8,834 nucleotides of DNA. It comes from Gemmobacter sp. GTDB taxonomy: Bacteria; Pseudomonadota; Alphaproteobacteria; Rhodobacterales; Rhodobacteraceae. The notes below the pieces were generated by a model that was given only the letters and a program-made list of their open reading frames with translations, was not told the DNA's origin and did not search any database. Made by a program: the position numbers and the translations under genes. Positions within the stretch are counted from its first letter, which is position 1, and every line of letters begins with the position of its first letter. The stretch is from the NCBI GenBank assembly GCA_030656535.1, contig JAUSPL010000430.1, positions 1-8,834 on the forward strand, in the 5' to 3' direction. Below, piece after piece: positions 1 to 6,838 of this stretch.

Positions 1-273
1 ACGTATCACGATGAAAAAGATCGCAAACAGCGTCAACAGTCCTGCGTTGGTTACAAAGAACCCATCCGGCCCGGCGTCGGTGGTGACATCAATGACCTTG
101 CCAAGCATCAGCGCGGTCAGAACCTCCAGCACGCCGGCAACCACAGACAGCACGGTGGCCAGCAGCATTGCAGGCCACGACCCGCTAAGACCCCAAGCGA
201 AAAACGCAGCCAAGGTTCGCGGCGGGGGACCATCTGCGGGCCGAAACGGTTCGATCCATGCGGAAATCTTCAT
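1..273 (-). CDS. ABC exporter half-transporter, N-terminal part (cut by window start)
   Basis: This is the first 91 codons of a membrane protein whose remainder lies before position 1. It begins MKISAWIEPFRP and shows one clear hydrophobic span at about residues 33-52, then the start of a second near 73-91. This is the pattern at the front of the transmembrane domain of ABC exporter half-transporters fused to an ATPase. The nucleotide-binding domain is not in the window, so the assignment rests on that pattern and on position: the ATG shares four bases (ATGA, 270-273) with the stop of a complete ABC exporter gene immediately upstream. Such coupled pairs usually encode the two halves of a heterodimeric multidrug- or lipid-type exporter. 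The substrate cannot be told. Confidence is high that it is a real gene and moderate for the exact family. Confidence 0.8.
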   Translation of the reverse strand, partial: MKISAWIEPFRPADGPPPRTLAAFFAWGLSGSWPAMLLATVLSVVAGVLEVLTALMLGKVIDVTTDAGPDGFFVTNAGLLTLFAIFFIVIR

Positions 274-2111
274 TCTGTAGCCTCAGTTCCAATAAATCCG
301 CCCGATTGGCGGGCCCAAAAACGGGCATACAGCCCGCCTTGGGACAAAAGGTCAGCGTGACTGCCGTCCTCGACAACGCGGCCCTGGTCCAACACGACAA
401 TCCTGTCCATCGCAGCTATGGTGGACAGCCGGTGCGCAATGGCGATGACGGTCTTGCCCTCCATCACGCGATAGAGCGTGTCCTGAATCACAGCCTCGAC
501 TTCGGAATCTAGCGCGCTGGTGGCCTCGTCCAACAAAAGGATTGGCGCATTCTTCAAGATGACTCTGGCCAGCGCTACCCTTTGCCGCTGCCCGCCAGAC
601 AGCTTTACCCCACGCTCGCCGACCTGTGCGTCATAACCGCTGCGGCCTTCGGGGTCTTGCAAGGTCAGGATGAAGTCATGCGCCTCGGCCCTTTTTGCAG
701 CCCGAATCATGGCTTCCTCGGTGGCATCCGGGCGTCCGTACAGGATGTTGTCGCGAACGGAGCGATGCAAAAGACTGCTGTCTTGTTGCACCATGCCGAC
801 CTGCGCGCGCAGACTGTCCTGCGTAATCTGTGTGATGTCCTGGCCATCGATCAGGATACGGCCTGATTCCGCATCATAGAACCGCAACAACAGCTTGACC
901 AACGTCGACTTCCCTGCGCCGGACCTGCCCACAAGCCCGATCTTTTCCCCAGGCCGGACCGTCAGCGTCACGTTCTGCAACCCCCCGGACGGGCGGCCAT
1001 AGTGGTGTGTCAGCGCCTCGACCTCAATCAGGCCATCACGCAGCTGCAGGGGTGGCGCACCTTGGGCATCCACCAGCTTGACGGGCTGCGCGATCGTTTC
1101 CATCCCCTCGGCCACCACACCCAGCGCCCGGAAAAACGTGGTCAGCGCCCACATGATCCACCCGGTCATGGCATTGAGCCGAAGAACCAGCGCTGACGCG
1201 GCCGCCACCGCACCAACTGACGCAGCGCCCTGCATCCACAGCCAGAACGCCCAACCAACGACAGCGACGATCAACAGCCCGTTCAACGTGACCAAAACCA
1301 CGTCCATTGTCGTAAAGATCCGCATCTCTTGTGCGAAGGTGCGCCGCGTGTTCTCGATGGCCTCTTTGGCGTAGGCGAGCTCTCGGTCATGATGGGCGAA
1401 CATCTTGACAGAATGAATGTTGGAATAGCTGTCAACGACCCGGCCCGTTACGGCCGATCTCGCGTCCGCACTTGCCTTTGACGCGGGGCCGACCCGAAGA
1501 ATCGCCCAGCGCAAAAGTAGTGCATACAGAACAAGCCAGGCGATCAATGGCAGCGCCAGACGCAAATCCGCATCAGCAAGGATCACGGCGGCACCGATCA
1601 GGTAGGCCAGCGAAAAGGCAATGGCATCAAAGACCTGAAACACCGCGTCACCGGCCGCCGGAGGGGTCTGCATGATACGGTTGGCAATCCGACCGGCGAA
1701 ATCGTTCTCGAACCAGCCAACGGATTGCCGCAAGACCTGTTTATGCGCGCGCCACCGGATCAAAGTACCAAAGTTTGGCAAGATCGCGTTGTTCAACAAC
1801 GCAACATCCAGACCCTGCATCAGCGGGCGCAGCAAAAGAATGAATCCGGCAGCCGCCAAAAGCTCGGTCTTGTGGGTCTGCCAGACAGCCTGAGGATCGG
1901 TGCCTGACATCAGGTCAACCACACGGCCCATGTACCAGATCAAGCCGATTTCGACCAAGGCCACCACGATCGCCATGATTCCGGTTGCCAAAAACACCTT
2001 CTTGAACGGCTGGGAATAGGCCCACAAAAACGGCCACAGCTTTTGTGGTGGCGTGTCAGTTTCCGGGTGCGGGCAATATGGATCTACAAGGTTTTCAAAA
2101 AATCGGAACAC
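270..2111 (-). CDS. ABC exporter half-transporter (transmembrane domain fused to ATPase)
   Basis: From the GTG at 2111 the product is 613 aa, the usual size for a half-transporter of the MsbA/multidrug exporter type in the inner membrane. Residues about 35-315 carry around six hydrophobic spans. The ATPase follows with Walker A GRSGAGKS (395-402), Q-loop glutamines (442-443), signature LSGGQ (504-508), Walker B ILLLDE (524-529) and H-loop His560, so it should hydrolyse ATP. Start choice: the frame extends to a TTG at 2156, but that codon has no ribosome site, while the GTG has AAAGG seven bases ahead and gives the N-terminus MFRFFENLVDPY. It lies 58 bases after cca, and its stop overlaps the start of the second ABC gene, suggesting a translationally coupled heterodimer. 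The exported substrate is unknown; multidrug or lipid export is only a family-level guess. Confidence 0.93.
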   Translation of the reverse strand: MFRFFENLVDPYCPHPETDTPPQKLWPFLWAYSQPFKKVFLATGIMAIVVALVEIGLIWYMGRVVDLMSGTDPQAVWQTHKTELLAAAGFILLLRPLMQGLDVALLNNAILPNFGTLIRWRAHKQVLRQSVGWFENDFAGRIANRIMQTPPAAGDAVFQVFDAIAFSLAYLIGAAVILADADLRLALPLIAWLVLYALLLRWAILRVGPASKASADARSAVTGRVVDSYSNIHSVKMFAHHDRELAYAKEAIENTRRTFAQEMRIFTTMDVVLVTLNGLLIVAVVGWAFWLWMQGAASVGAVAAASALVLRLNAMTGWIMWALTTFFRALGVVAEGMETIAQPVKLVDAQGAPPLQLRDGLIEVEALTHHYGRPSGGLQNVTLTVRPGEKIGLVGRSGAGKSTLVKLLLRFYDAESGRILIDGQDITQITQDSLRAQVGMVQQDSSLLHRSVRDNILYGRPDATEEAMIRAAKRAEAHDFILTLQDPEGRSGYDAQVGERGVKLSGGQRQRVALARVILKNAPILLLDEATSALDSEVEAVIQDTLYRVMEGKTVIAIAHRLSTIAAMDRIVVLDQGRVVEDGSHADLLSQGGLYARFWARQSGGFIGTEATE

Positions 2112-2118
2112 TATGTGG

Positions 2119-2123
2119 CCTTT
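2119..2123 (-). promoter_or_regulatory. Ribosome binding site fixing the GTG start of the ABC exporter
   Basis: On the minus strand AAAGG lies seven bases before the GTG at 2111. The alternative TTG start at 2156 has only a pyrimidine-rich stretch ahead of it. A small GC hairpin (CGCG-CAAG-CGCG, 2124-2135) sits directly upstream of this site. Confidence 0.55.
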
Positions 2124-2169
2124 CGCGCTTGCGCGCTGGATATACCGGAACCGCAATTAAAGGGAAACA

Positions 2170-3312
2170 TCAGCCCAGCAATTGCGCCTTGGTCAACGCA
2201 AAGCCCGAGGAAATCCAGCGCGCTTCAAGAACCCGCAACCGATCCCCCAGCGCCGGGCCCTGCAACCCCGGCATCAGGTCAGCAGCCGCAACTGGAAATA
2301 CTGCGGCCACGCCCTGATCAATCTGCGCTTTCCAGTCGGACGGCAGTTGAGCTTCAAAAACAGCACCACGGGCCAAGGCAACGTCACATGATATCCCGGC
2401 ACCGTGTCGCCAAGCAATTTCAGCAAGGCTTCGCATGCTGCCGATTTCGTCCTTGATCTGCGCCAGCTTGCGACTTTCTACGCGCGAAAGGCGCAACGAG
2501 TCGAACCCGGCGTCCCCGCCCATGACCGCCAGACGACGGAGCCAATCCGGCGCAATGTCGGCTTCAAGGTGGATCAGAACCGTCAATGGACGAACAGTCG
2601 CGCCGGGCAGAATATGGCTCAGGACCCCGGTGGCCTCCATGGCCGCCAGACTGGGTGCAGGGTCATCTGCTGAAAGCAGCTTGCGCATTTCTGCACCAAC
2701 CCGCTCACGCGAGAGTGTGACCAAACCATCAATATTCGCAGCGCAGGCCGCCAAGCCTTCGGGGTCAATACCCCCCGCCGGGTCCCCATACCAGGCATGG
2801 AACCGAAAGAAGCGCAGGATGCGCAGATAGTCTTCGGTGATGCGCGCCTGTGCATCGCCAACGAAGCGCACTGTGCGGGACAGCAGATCAGGCAAGCCGC
2901 CCAAGGGGTCAATCACGATGCCGTCCGGATCGGCATACAGCGCATTCATTGTAAAATCACGTCGCGCTGCATCCAAAGCGATGTCTTCCGAGAAGGCAAC
3001 CACGGCCCGTCGGCCATCTGTTTCGACATCCCGGCGAAAGGTTGTGACTTCATGCGCGATGCCCCCGGCGACGACCGTGACCGTGCCATGGTCAAACCCG
3101 GTCGGAACCACGCGCAAACCGGCACTTTTGGCCAGATTGGTGACGGTTTCCGGTCGTGCATCGGTGGAAATGTCGATGTCGGCCACTGGGGCGCCGATAA
3201 TCGTGTTGCGCACACACCCCCCGACGAAAAGCGCGCGATACCCCGCACCCGTCAACGCGTCACAGACCGATCGGGTTTCCGCCCGCGCGATCCAGTCGGC
3301 GTTAAGCCTCAT
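2170..3312 (-). CDS. cca: CCA tRNA nucleotidyltransferase
   Basis: A 380-aa class II nucleotidyltransferase that adds or repairs the 3'-terminal CCA of tRNAs in the cytoplasm, using CTP and ATP. Visible motifs are the nucleotidyltransferase signature GGCVRN (31-36) followed by the metal-binding pair DID (45-47), the RRDFTMNALY block (117-126), and the helical EDYLRILRFFRF block (160-171) that belongs to the nucleotide-recognition region. No C-terminal HD phosphohydrolase domain is present, so this is the short form rather than the long enterobacterial type. The motifs do not separate a full CCA enzyme from a poly(A) polymerase or an A-adding enzyme, but the CCA role is the usual one for this form in alphaproteobacteria. 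The ATG at 3312 shares four bases with the stop of the preceding Nudix gene. A longer frame to 3417 is rejected because it would overlap that gene by over 100 bases. Confidence 0.93.
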   Translation of the reverse strand: MRLNADWIARAETRSVCDALTGAGYRALFVGGCVRNTIIGAPVADIDISTDARPETVTNLAKSAGLRVVPTGFDHGTVTVVAGGIAHEVTTFRRDVETDGRRAVVAFSEDIALDAARRDFTMNALYADPDGIVIDPLGGLPDLLSRTVRFVGDAQARITEDYLRILRFFRFHAWYGDPAGGIDPEGLAACAANIDGLVTLSRERVGAEMRKLLSADDPAPSLAAMEATGVLSHILPGATVRPLTVLIHLEADIAPDWLRRLAVMGGDAGFDSLRLSRVESRKLAQIKDEIGSMRSLAEIAWRHGAGISCDVALARGAVFEAQLPSDWKAQIDQGVAAVFPVAAADLMPGLQGPALGDRLRVLEARWISSGFALTKAQLLG

Positions 3313-3911
3313 CCTTGCAGCCGAGCGGCAAGTCCTTGCAGAATGCGCGCCGTAGCCCCCCATATGTAGTAGGGACCCCAAGGTACTGCATAATATGTCC
3401 AAGTCCCGCCGCGCCATTCGCTGGAATCCAGTCGATATTTGGCAAGATCGCCAAGATGCCTGAGCGGTACCGAAAACACCTCTTCGACTTCGCTGTCTTG
3501 CGGAACCGGGCGAAACCCAGGCCGGATATAGGCCAGCGTCGGGGTGATGTGGAAACCTGTGGCGGTGGAATGGCTGGGCAATACACCCAGAACCTGCACA
3601 AGATCCGGATGCAGACCCACCTCTTCCTGAGCCTCGCGCAGTGCGGTGGCCGTAATGTCAGCGTCGCGCACCTCGGCCTTGCCGCCGGGAAAGGCGACCT
3701 GACCGGGATGGTGTTCCAACTTGGATGACCGCTTGGTCAATATGATCTCGGCACCGTTCGGACCATCTGCCACCCCCACCAGAACCCCGGCCTGCCGCAT
3801 CGCGCGGTCAGACGGCCCCTGCAGGCGCGGATTCAGCATGAAGTCCGACGAGTCGACCATCGGCTTGGCCAGCGCGCGGGACAAATGATGGATCAGGTCC
3901 GGGCCGTTCAC
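3309..3911 (-). CDS. CoA pyrophosphatase-type Nudix hydrolase (NudL-like)
   Basis: A 200-aa soluble Nudix enzyme. It carries the NuCoA/UPF0035 signature: the stretch 58-77 contains LTKRS, HHPGQ and FPGG. This is followed by the Nudix helix REAQEEVGL (92-100), whose glutamates bind the catalytic metal, and near the C-terminus by YYIWGATA (181-188), also typical of the family. Known members split CoA and its derivatives, oxidised forms included, into phosphopantetheine and 3',5'-ADP. The start is a GTG at 3911 that overlaps the hslO stop (GTGA, 3908-3911), and the stop overlaps the cca start, so translation is probably coupled on both sides. Being made with a redox chaperone would fit clearance of damaged CoA or another nucleotide, but that link is inference. 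Confidence 0.9.
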   Translation of the reverse strand: MNGPDLIHHLSRALAKPMVDSSDFMLNPRLQGPSDRAMRQAGVLVGVADGPNGAEIILTKRSSKLEHHPGQVAFPGGKAEVRDADITATALREAQEEVGLHPDLVQVLGVLPSHSTATGFHITPTLAYIRPGFRPVPQDSEVEEVFSVPLRHLGDLAKYRLDSSEWRGGTWTYYAVPWGPYYIWGATARILQGLAARLQG

Positions 3912-4900
3912 TCGGACACCCCCTTCGTCGCCTCAAACCCGACGGTTTTCGGATCAAGCACATAATGTGCCCCGCAAAACTGGCAGTCCGCAGTCACTGT
4001 GCCCTCAGGAGTCGTCATGTGGCGGATGTCCTTGGCCGAGTATATCGACAAGCTGTTGCGAACCCTGTCCTCAGAGCATGAGCAGCCGAAGTGAACCCGC
4101 TGCGAATCGAACGCCCGCGGGGATTCCTCGTGGAACAGGCGAACCAGCAGATCTGTTGGCGGCAAAGTCGGACCAACCAGCTCCAGATCCTCAACCGTGT
4201 CCAGCAAGGCGTTGACGCGGATCCAGTTTTCGCCGTCTTCGCCGTGCAGCAGATCCTGAGCGGCCAAAAGCCCGCCAGCACCTGATCCACCGTCCTTGGC
4301 GTAGGGCGAGGCCTTGGGCATGTGCTGCAGCATCACACCGCCCGCACGCCACACTTCGGGACCCCCTGGCACCTGCGACCGGCCAAAGCTGAGCTCAAAT
4401 CGGGTCGGCAATTGCTCGGACTGCGCGAAGTAGGTTTCGGCGCAATCAGACAACGAGCTTCCTGAAATCGGCGTGATGCCTGAATAGGGCGTTGTGCCCT
4501 GCCCCTGATCAATCAGGATCGCCAAATAACCTTCACCAATCTGCGGAAAGCCGGGTGAATCCGGCTCAAGCCGGTCAGCATCATAGCTGGCCCAAGCGCG
4601 AATTCGCGCCGGCGTTCCGTCATCGGACGGGCCATAATAGTCCGTGGCGATCAGACGCGCGGCGCCCTTGCCGCGGATTTGCAGGCTAAGCTTCCATCGC
4701 AGTTTTATGGTCTGACCGATCAGCGCCGTCAAAAGCGCCGCCTCGGCCACCAAGGCCTCGATGGCCGGCGGGTAGTTGTGTTGGGCCAGCATCGCATTCA
4801 ACGCGCCGTCCAGACGTCCGATGCGTCCCCGCACGTCGGCGAGATCAAGCTGAAATGGCAGGACGGTGTCGTCCCAAGCGATTTGCGTACCAGTAGTCAT
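3908..4900 (-). CDS. hslO: Hsp33 redox-regulated chaperone
   Basis: A 330-aa cytoplasmic holdase chaperone. In characterised Hsp33 proteins oxidation releases zinc from four cysteines, unfolds the C-terminal switch and exposes the client-binding surface. The four zinc ligands are all present here as CSC (273-275) and CQFC (306-309), preceded by the large N-terminal folding domain (about 1-260), so redox switching should be intact. The length is slightly above the roughly 290 aa of E. coli Hsp33. The ATG at 4900 is chosen because AAGGA lies six bases ahead of it. An open frame running on to 5152 would cover the divergent Nudix gene and has no family support. The gene appears to head the operon, with an RpoH-like promoter at 4938-4967. 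Confidence 0.96.
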   Translation of the reverse strand: MTTGTQIAWDDTVLPFQLDLADVRGRIGRLDGALNAMLAQHNYPPAIEALVAEAALLTALIGQTIKLRWKLSLQIRGKGAARLIATDYYGPSDDGTPARIRAWASYDADRLEPDSPGFPQIGEGYLAILIDQGQGTTPYSGITPISGSSLSDCAETYFAQSEQLPTRFELSFGRSQVPGGPEVWRAGGVMLQHMPKASPYAKDGGSGAGGLLAAQDLLHGEDGENWIRVNALLDTVEDLELVGPTLPPTDLLVRLFHEESPRAFDSQRVHFGCSCSEDRVRNSLSIYSAKDIRHMTTPEGTVTADCQFCGAHYVLDPKTVGFEATKGVSE

Positions 4901-4906
4901 GGGGTT

Positions 4907-4911
4907 TCCTT
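4907..4911 (-). promoter_or_regulatory. Shine-Dalgarno site for hslO
   Basis: AAGGA on the minus strand, six bases before the ATG at 4900. It supports that start over the longer open frame. Confidence 0.7.
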
Positions 4912-4937
4912 GCGTGCCGTAACTTGGCATATCGCGT

Positions 4938-4967
4938 CTATATAGGCGCAGCAACCGTTCCACCAAG
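4938..4967 (-). promoter_or_regulatory. Candidate heat-shock (RpoH-type) promoter for hslO
   Basis: On the minus strand CTTG (4964-4967) is followed by exactly 17 bases and then CCTATATAG (4938-4946). This resembles the alphaproteobacterial sigma-32 pattern of CTTG, about 17 bases, then C-pyrimidine-TAT-N-T. The same bases also read as a passable sigma-70 site (TTGGTG, 16 bases, TATATA). Transcription would start near 4931, giving a leader of about 30 bases before hslO. Heat-shock control of hslO is known in other bacteria. The assignment here is from pattern and spacing only. Confidence 0.5.
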
Positions 4968-4974
4968 GCCCCAG

Positions 4975-5409
4975 ATGATCCGTCGTTTCGATCTGCCCCC
5001 CGATTCAACCCGCCGCTATACCCGCCGTCCGGGTGTTTATGCGATTTTGCGCCTGGGGTCAGACATACTGCTGACCCATCAAGACGCGCCCGTTCCCGAG
5101 TTCCAGTTGCCAGGTGGCGGGATAGACCCCGGCGAACACCCATTGGCCGCACTGCACCGCGAAGTCCTGGAGGAAACCGGCTGGAAAATGACGTTGGGCC
5201 AACGACTTGGAGCGTTTCGCCGGTTCACCTACATGCCGGAGTATGACCTGTGGGCTGAAAAGGTCTGCGTCGTCTATCTGGCCCGTCCCGCGCTAAGGGT
5301 CGGCCCTCCAACCGAGCATGGTCATTCCGCCGTCTGGGCGCCGATTGCGACTGCGGTGGGGGTGCTGAGAAATCCAGGCGACCGTCACTTTCTGTCATCG
5401 GTGCTCTGA
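4975..5409 (+). CDS. Nudix hydrolase with canonical Nudix box, substrate unknown
   Basis: A 144-aa single-domain Nudix hydrolase. The box fits the consensus G-x5-E-x7-RE-x2-EE-x-G exactly at residues 48-70 (Gly48, Glu54, REVLEETGW at 62-70), so it should hydrolyse a nucleoside diphosphate linked to another group, using magnesium or manganese. The substrate cannot be read from the sequence; dinucleoside polyphosphates or oxidised nucleotides are options. It is unrelated in detail to the NudL-like enzyme in the hslO operon. The start is the ATG at 4975, with AAGG seven bases ahead (4965-4968). The frame also reaches a TTG at 4924, which has no such site. It diverges from hslO, and its last 15 bases overlap the end of the opposing phosphatase gene. 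No clear promoter of its own was found. Confidence 0.88.
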   Translation: MIRRFDLPPDSTRRYTRRPGVYAILRLGSDILLTHQDAPVPEFQLPGGGIDPGEHPLAALHREVLEETGWKMTLGQRLGAFRRFTYMPEYDLWAEKVCVVYLARPALRVGPPTEHGHSAVWAPIATAVGVLRNPGDRHFLSSVL

Positions 5410-6642
5410 GCCGGCACCACGAAATTCGAAAAGGACTGCCGAAATGTCATCGGCAATTTCGGCTGATCCGGCGAAACGCTCGACGTCCCACTGCAACGCG
5501 TCCAGGAATTTGTCTCCATCAAGGCCCAGGTTCTTTTGAACGAGGGCCGAAAGCCCATCTTCGCCCAATTCCTGACCATCGGCATCCCTGCATTCCGTGA
5601 GGCCATCGGACATAAGGAAAAGCCGGTCGCCCGGACGAAGGCTCAGTTCGATCCGATCATACACCGCACTGGGCACCAGTCCAATCGGAAGCCCGCCTTG
5701 ACCCACCTGCTGCACCCCGCCTTCAGCCGGCAAAAGCATCGGGTGCGGATGCCCCGCCTGGACCATCGTCACACGTCCGGAAACCAGATCGGCGTCGCCG
5801 TATACGCAGGTAAAGTATTGATCCACCTGCATGACATCAAGGACCAGGCGATTTAGCCGCGCCGCAACAAGCTCGGGTGGCCAAGCGTCGATCGACTTGC
5901 CGCCGCCAACCACCAGCGCGACGTTGCCATCAGGCGACGAAGAAGACAGCATCCCCGCCAGTCGCGCTGCCATCATTGCAGAGGCGACGCCGTGGCCGGA
6001 AACATCGATTGAAAAAAATGCGATCCGCCGCGTGTTCAGGTGAAAAAAGCCAACCAGATCGCCGCCTATGTGGCCCGACGGTCGCAGCAGCAGTGATATC
6101 GCTGCAGTCCCAAAATCGGTGTGACGGTCCCTGACAAGCGACTGTTGCAGCTTGCGCGCCTCAATCAAGTCGCGGTCAAGCGTGTCATACAGACCACGCA
6201 GCTCCGCCATCTTGGCGCCCAGCAGGCGGTTCTTTTCCGTAAGTTCACGCTGCATGCCGATGATGCGTTCGCCTGCCTGAATACGGGCGCGCAATTCGTC
6301 GGGTGAGACGGGCTTTGCCAAGAAGTCATCAGCCCCGGCATCAAGGCCGCGCGCGACCTCATCCTTTTCGGATTTGGAGGTGAGAAGAATGAAATAGCCA
6401 TAACTATCCCCCGACATGGCCCTGAATGCCCGGCAAAATTCAAGGCCCGTCATCCCGGGCATCATCCAGTCGCTTAGAACAATGTCGAACCGCCGATCCG
6501 CGCACAGGATCAAAGCTTCGTTACCCGATCCCGCCTCGGTCACGTCGTAGCCCAAGCGCGACAACGAGGCCCGCAGCAAGCGGCGCTGTGATCGACTGTC
6601 ATCGACAACCAGAATCTGGCGCGGGCTTGCCGGGCTGGTCAT
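5395..6642 (-). CDS. Response regulator fused to PP2C/SpoIIE-type serine phosphatase
   Basis: A 415-aa cytoplasmic signalling protein. Residues about 8-125 form a receiver with acidic pocket Asp14-Asp15, phosphoacceptor Asp58 (SDWMMPG), switch Thr88 and Lys110. A helical, probably coiled-coil linker (about 125-172) joins it to a PPM-family phosphatase with GGDLVG (193-198), DVSGHG (213-218), MSDGLTE (344-350) and ADDIS (397-401), the metal-binding blocks of RsbU/SpoIIE enzymes. Such proteins usually dephosphorylate a STAS anti-anti-sigma factor once the receiver is phosphorylated. RbaY of Rhodobacter capsulatus has this architecture and is the best analogy; orthology is not shown. Start is uncertain: a GTG at 6672 has a stronger ribosome site (AGGGGG) and would add ten residues, while the ATG at 6642 has AGGG and gives the usual short leader before the receiver. 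It diverges from the Hpt gene. Confidence 0.93.
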   Translation of the reverse strand: MTSPASPRQILVVDDSRSQRRLLRASLSRLGYDVTEAGSGNEALILCADRRFDIVLSDWMMPGMTGLEFCRAFRAMSGDSYGYFILLTSKSEKDEVARGLDAGADDFLAKPVSPDELRARIQAGERIIGMQRELTEKNRLLGAKMAELRGLYDTLDRDLIEARKLQQSLVRDRHTDFGTAAISLLLRPSGHIGGDLVGFFHLNTRRIAFFSIDVSGHGVASAMMAARLAGMLSSSSPDGNVALVVGGGKSIDAWPPELVAARLNRLVLDVMQVDQYFTCVYGDADLVSGRVTMVQAGHPHPMLLPAEGGVQQVGQGGLPIGLVPSAVYDRIELSLRPGDRLFLMSDGLTECRDADGQELGEDGLSALVQKNLGLDGDKFLDALQWDVERFAGSAEIADDISAVLFEFRGAGSEHR

Positions 6643-6672
6643 GGACGCCCTGTCTGACCCCGTATTTCGCAC

Positions 6673-6838
6673 AAATGCCCCCTGTACCTGACACAGGCAC
6701 CATCGGACGGTCGGCTTAAGGCAAAGTGAATGTTAAAATTGTGCGTTACTGCGTATATGAGCCTTACGAGGCATTAATCATGCATGACTAGATTGCTGAT
6801 TGGAGTGTGGTTTCAAGATTTGTTTTTGGGGGTGTGGG
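6673..6838. promoter_or_regulatory. Divergent control region between phosphatase and Hpt genes
   Basis: The most AT-rich stretch of the window by eye, set between two divergent signalling genes and so likely to hold both promoters. Visible structure: a perfect 10-base palindrome TCATGCATGA (6778-6787), the small hairpin GCCT-TACG-AGGC (6761-6772), a 6-base inverted pair TAAGGC (6717-6722) and GCCTTA (6761-6766), and a CCTGT/ACAGG hairpin (6681-6697) just ahead of the possible GTG start of the phosphatase gene. I could not place a convincing -35/-10 pair on either strand, so the region is reported as a control region, not as a mapped promoter. Confidence 0.45.

Noticed and set aside
2797..3369. 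Long plus-strand open frames across cca (190 and 172 codons) and others opposite the ABC, Hsp33 and ilvA genes
   Set aside because: They lie wholly antisense to genes with intact family motifs, show no recognisable domains, and are the expected by-product of GC-rich third codon positions.
2170..3417. A longer 415-codon reading for cca starting at 3417
   Set aside because: It would overlap the Nudix gene by over 100 bases, and the extra N-terminus is not CCA-like. The ATG at 3312 forms a typical ATGA junction.
3908..5152. A longer 414-codon reading for hslO starting at 5152
   Set aside because: The extra 84 residues have no Hsp33 character, would overlap the divergent Nudix gene and pass through the promoter region. 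The ATG at 4900 has a well-placed AAGGA.
6716..6736. Possible full CtrA box (TTAA ... TTAA) in the phosphatase/Hpt gap
   Set aside because: The two TTAA elements are 13 bases apart, whereas the full CtrA site needs 7. Only a mismatched half-site elsewhere in the gap is kept, as weak support.
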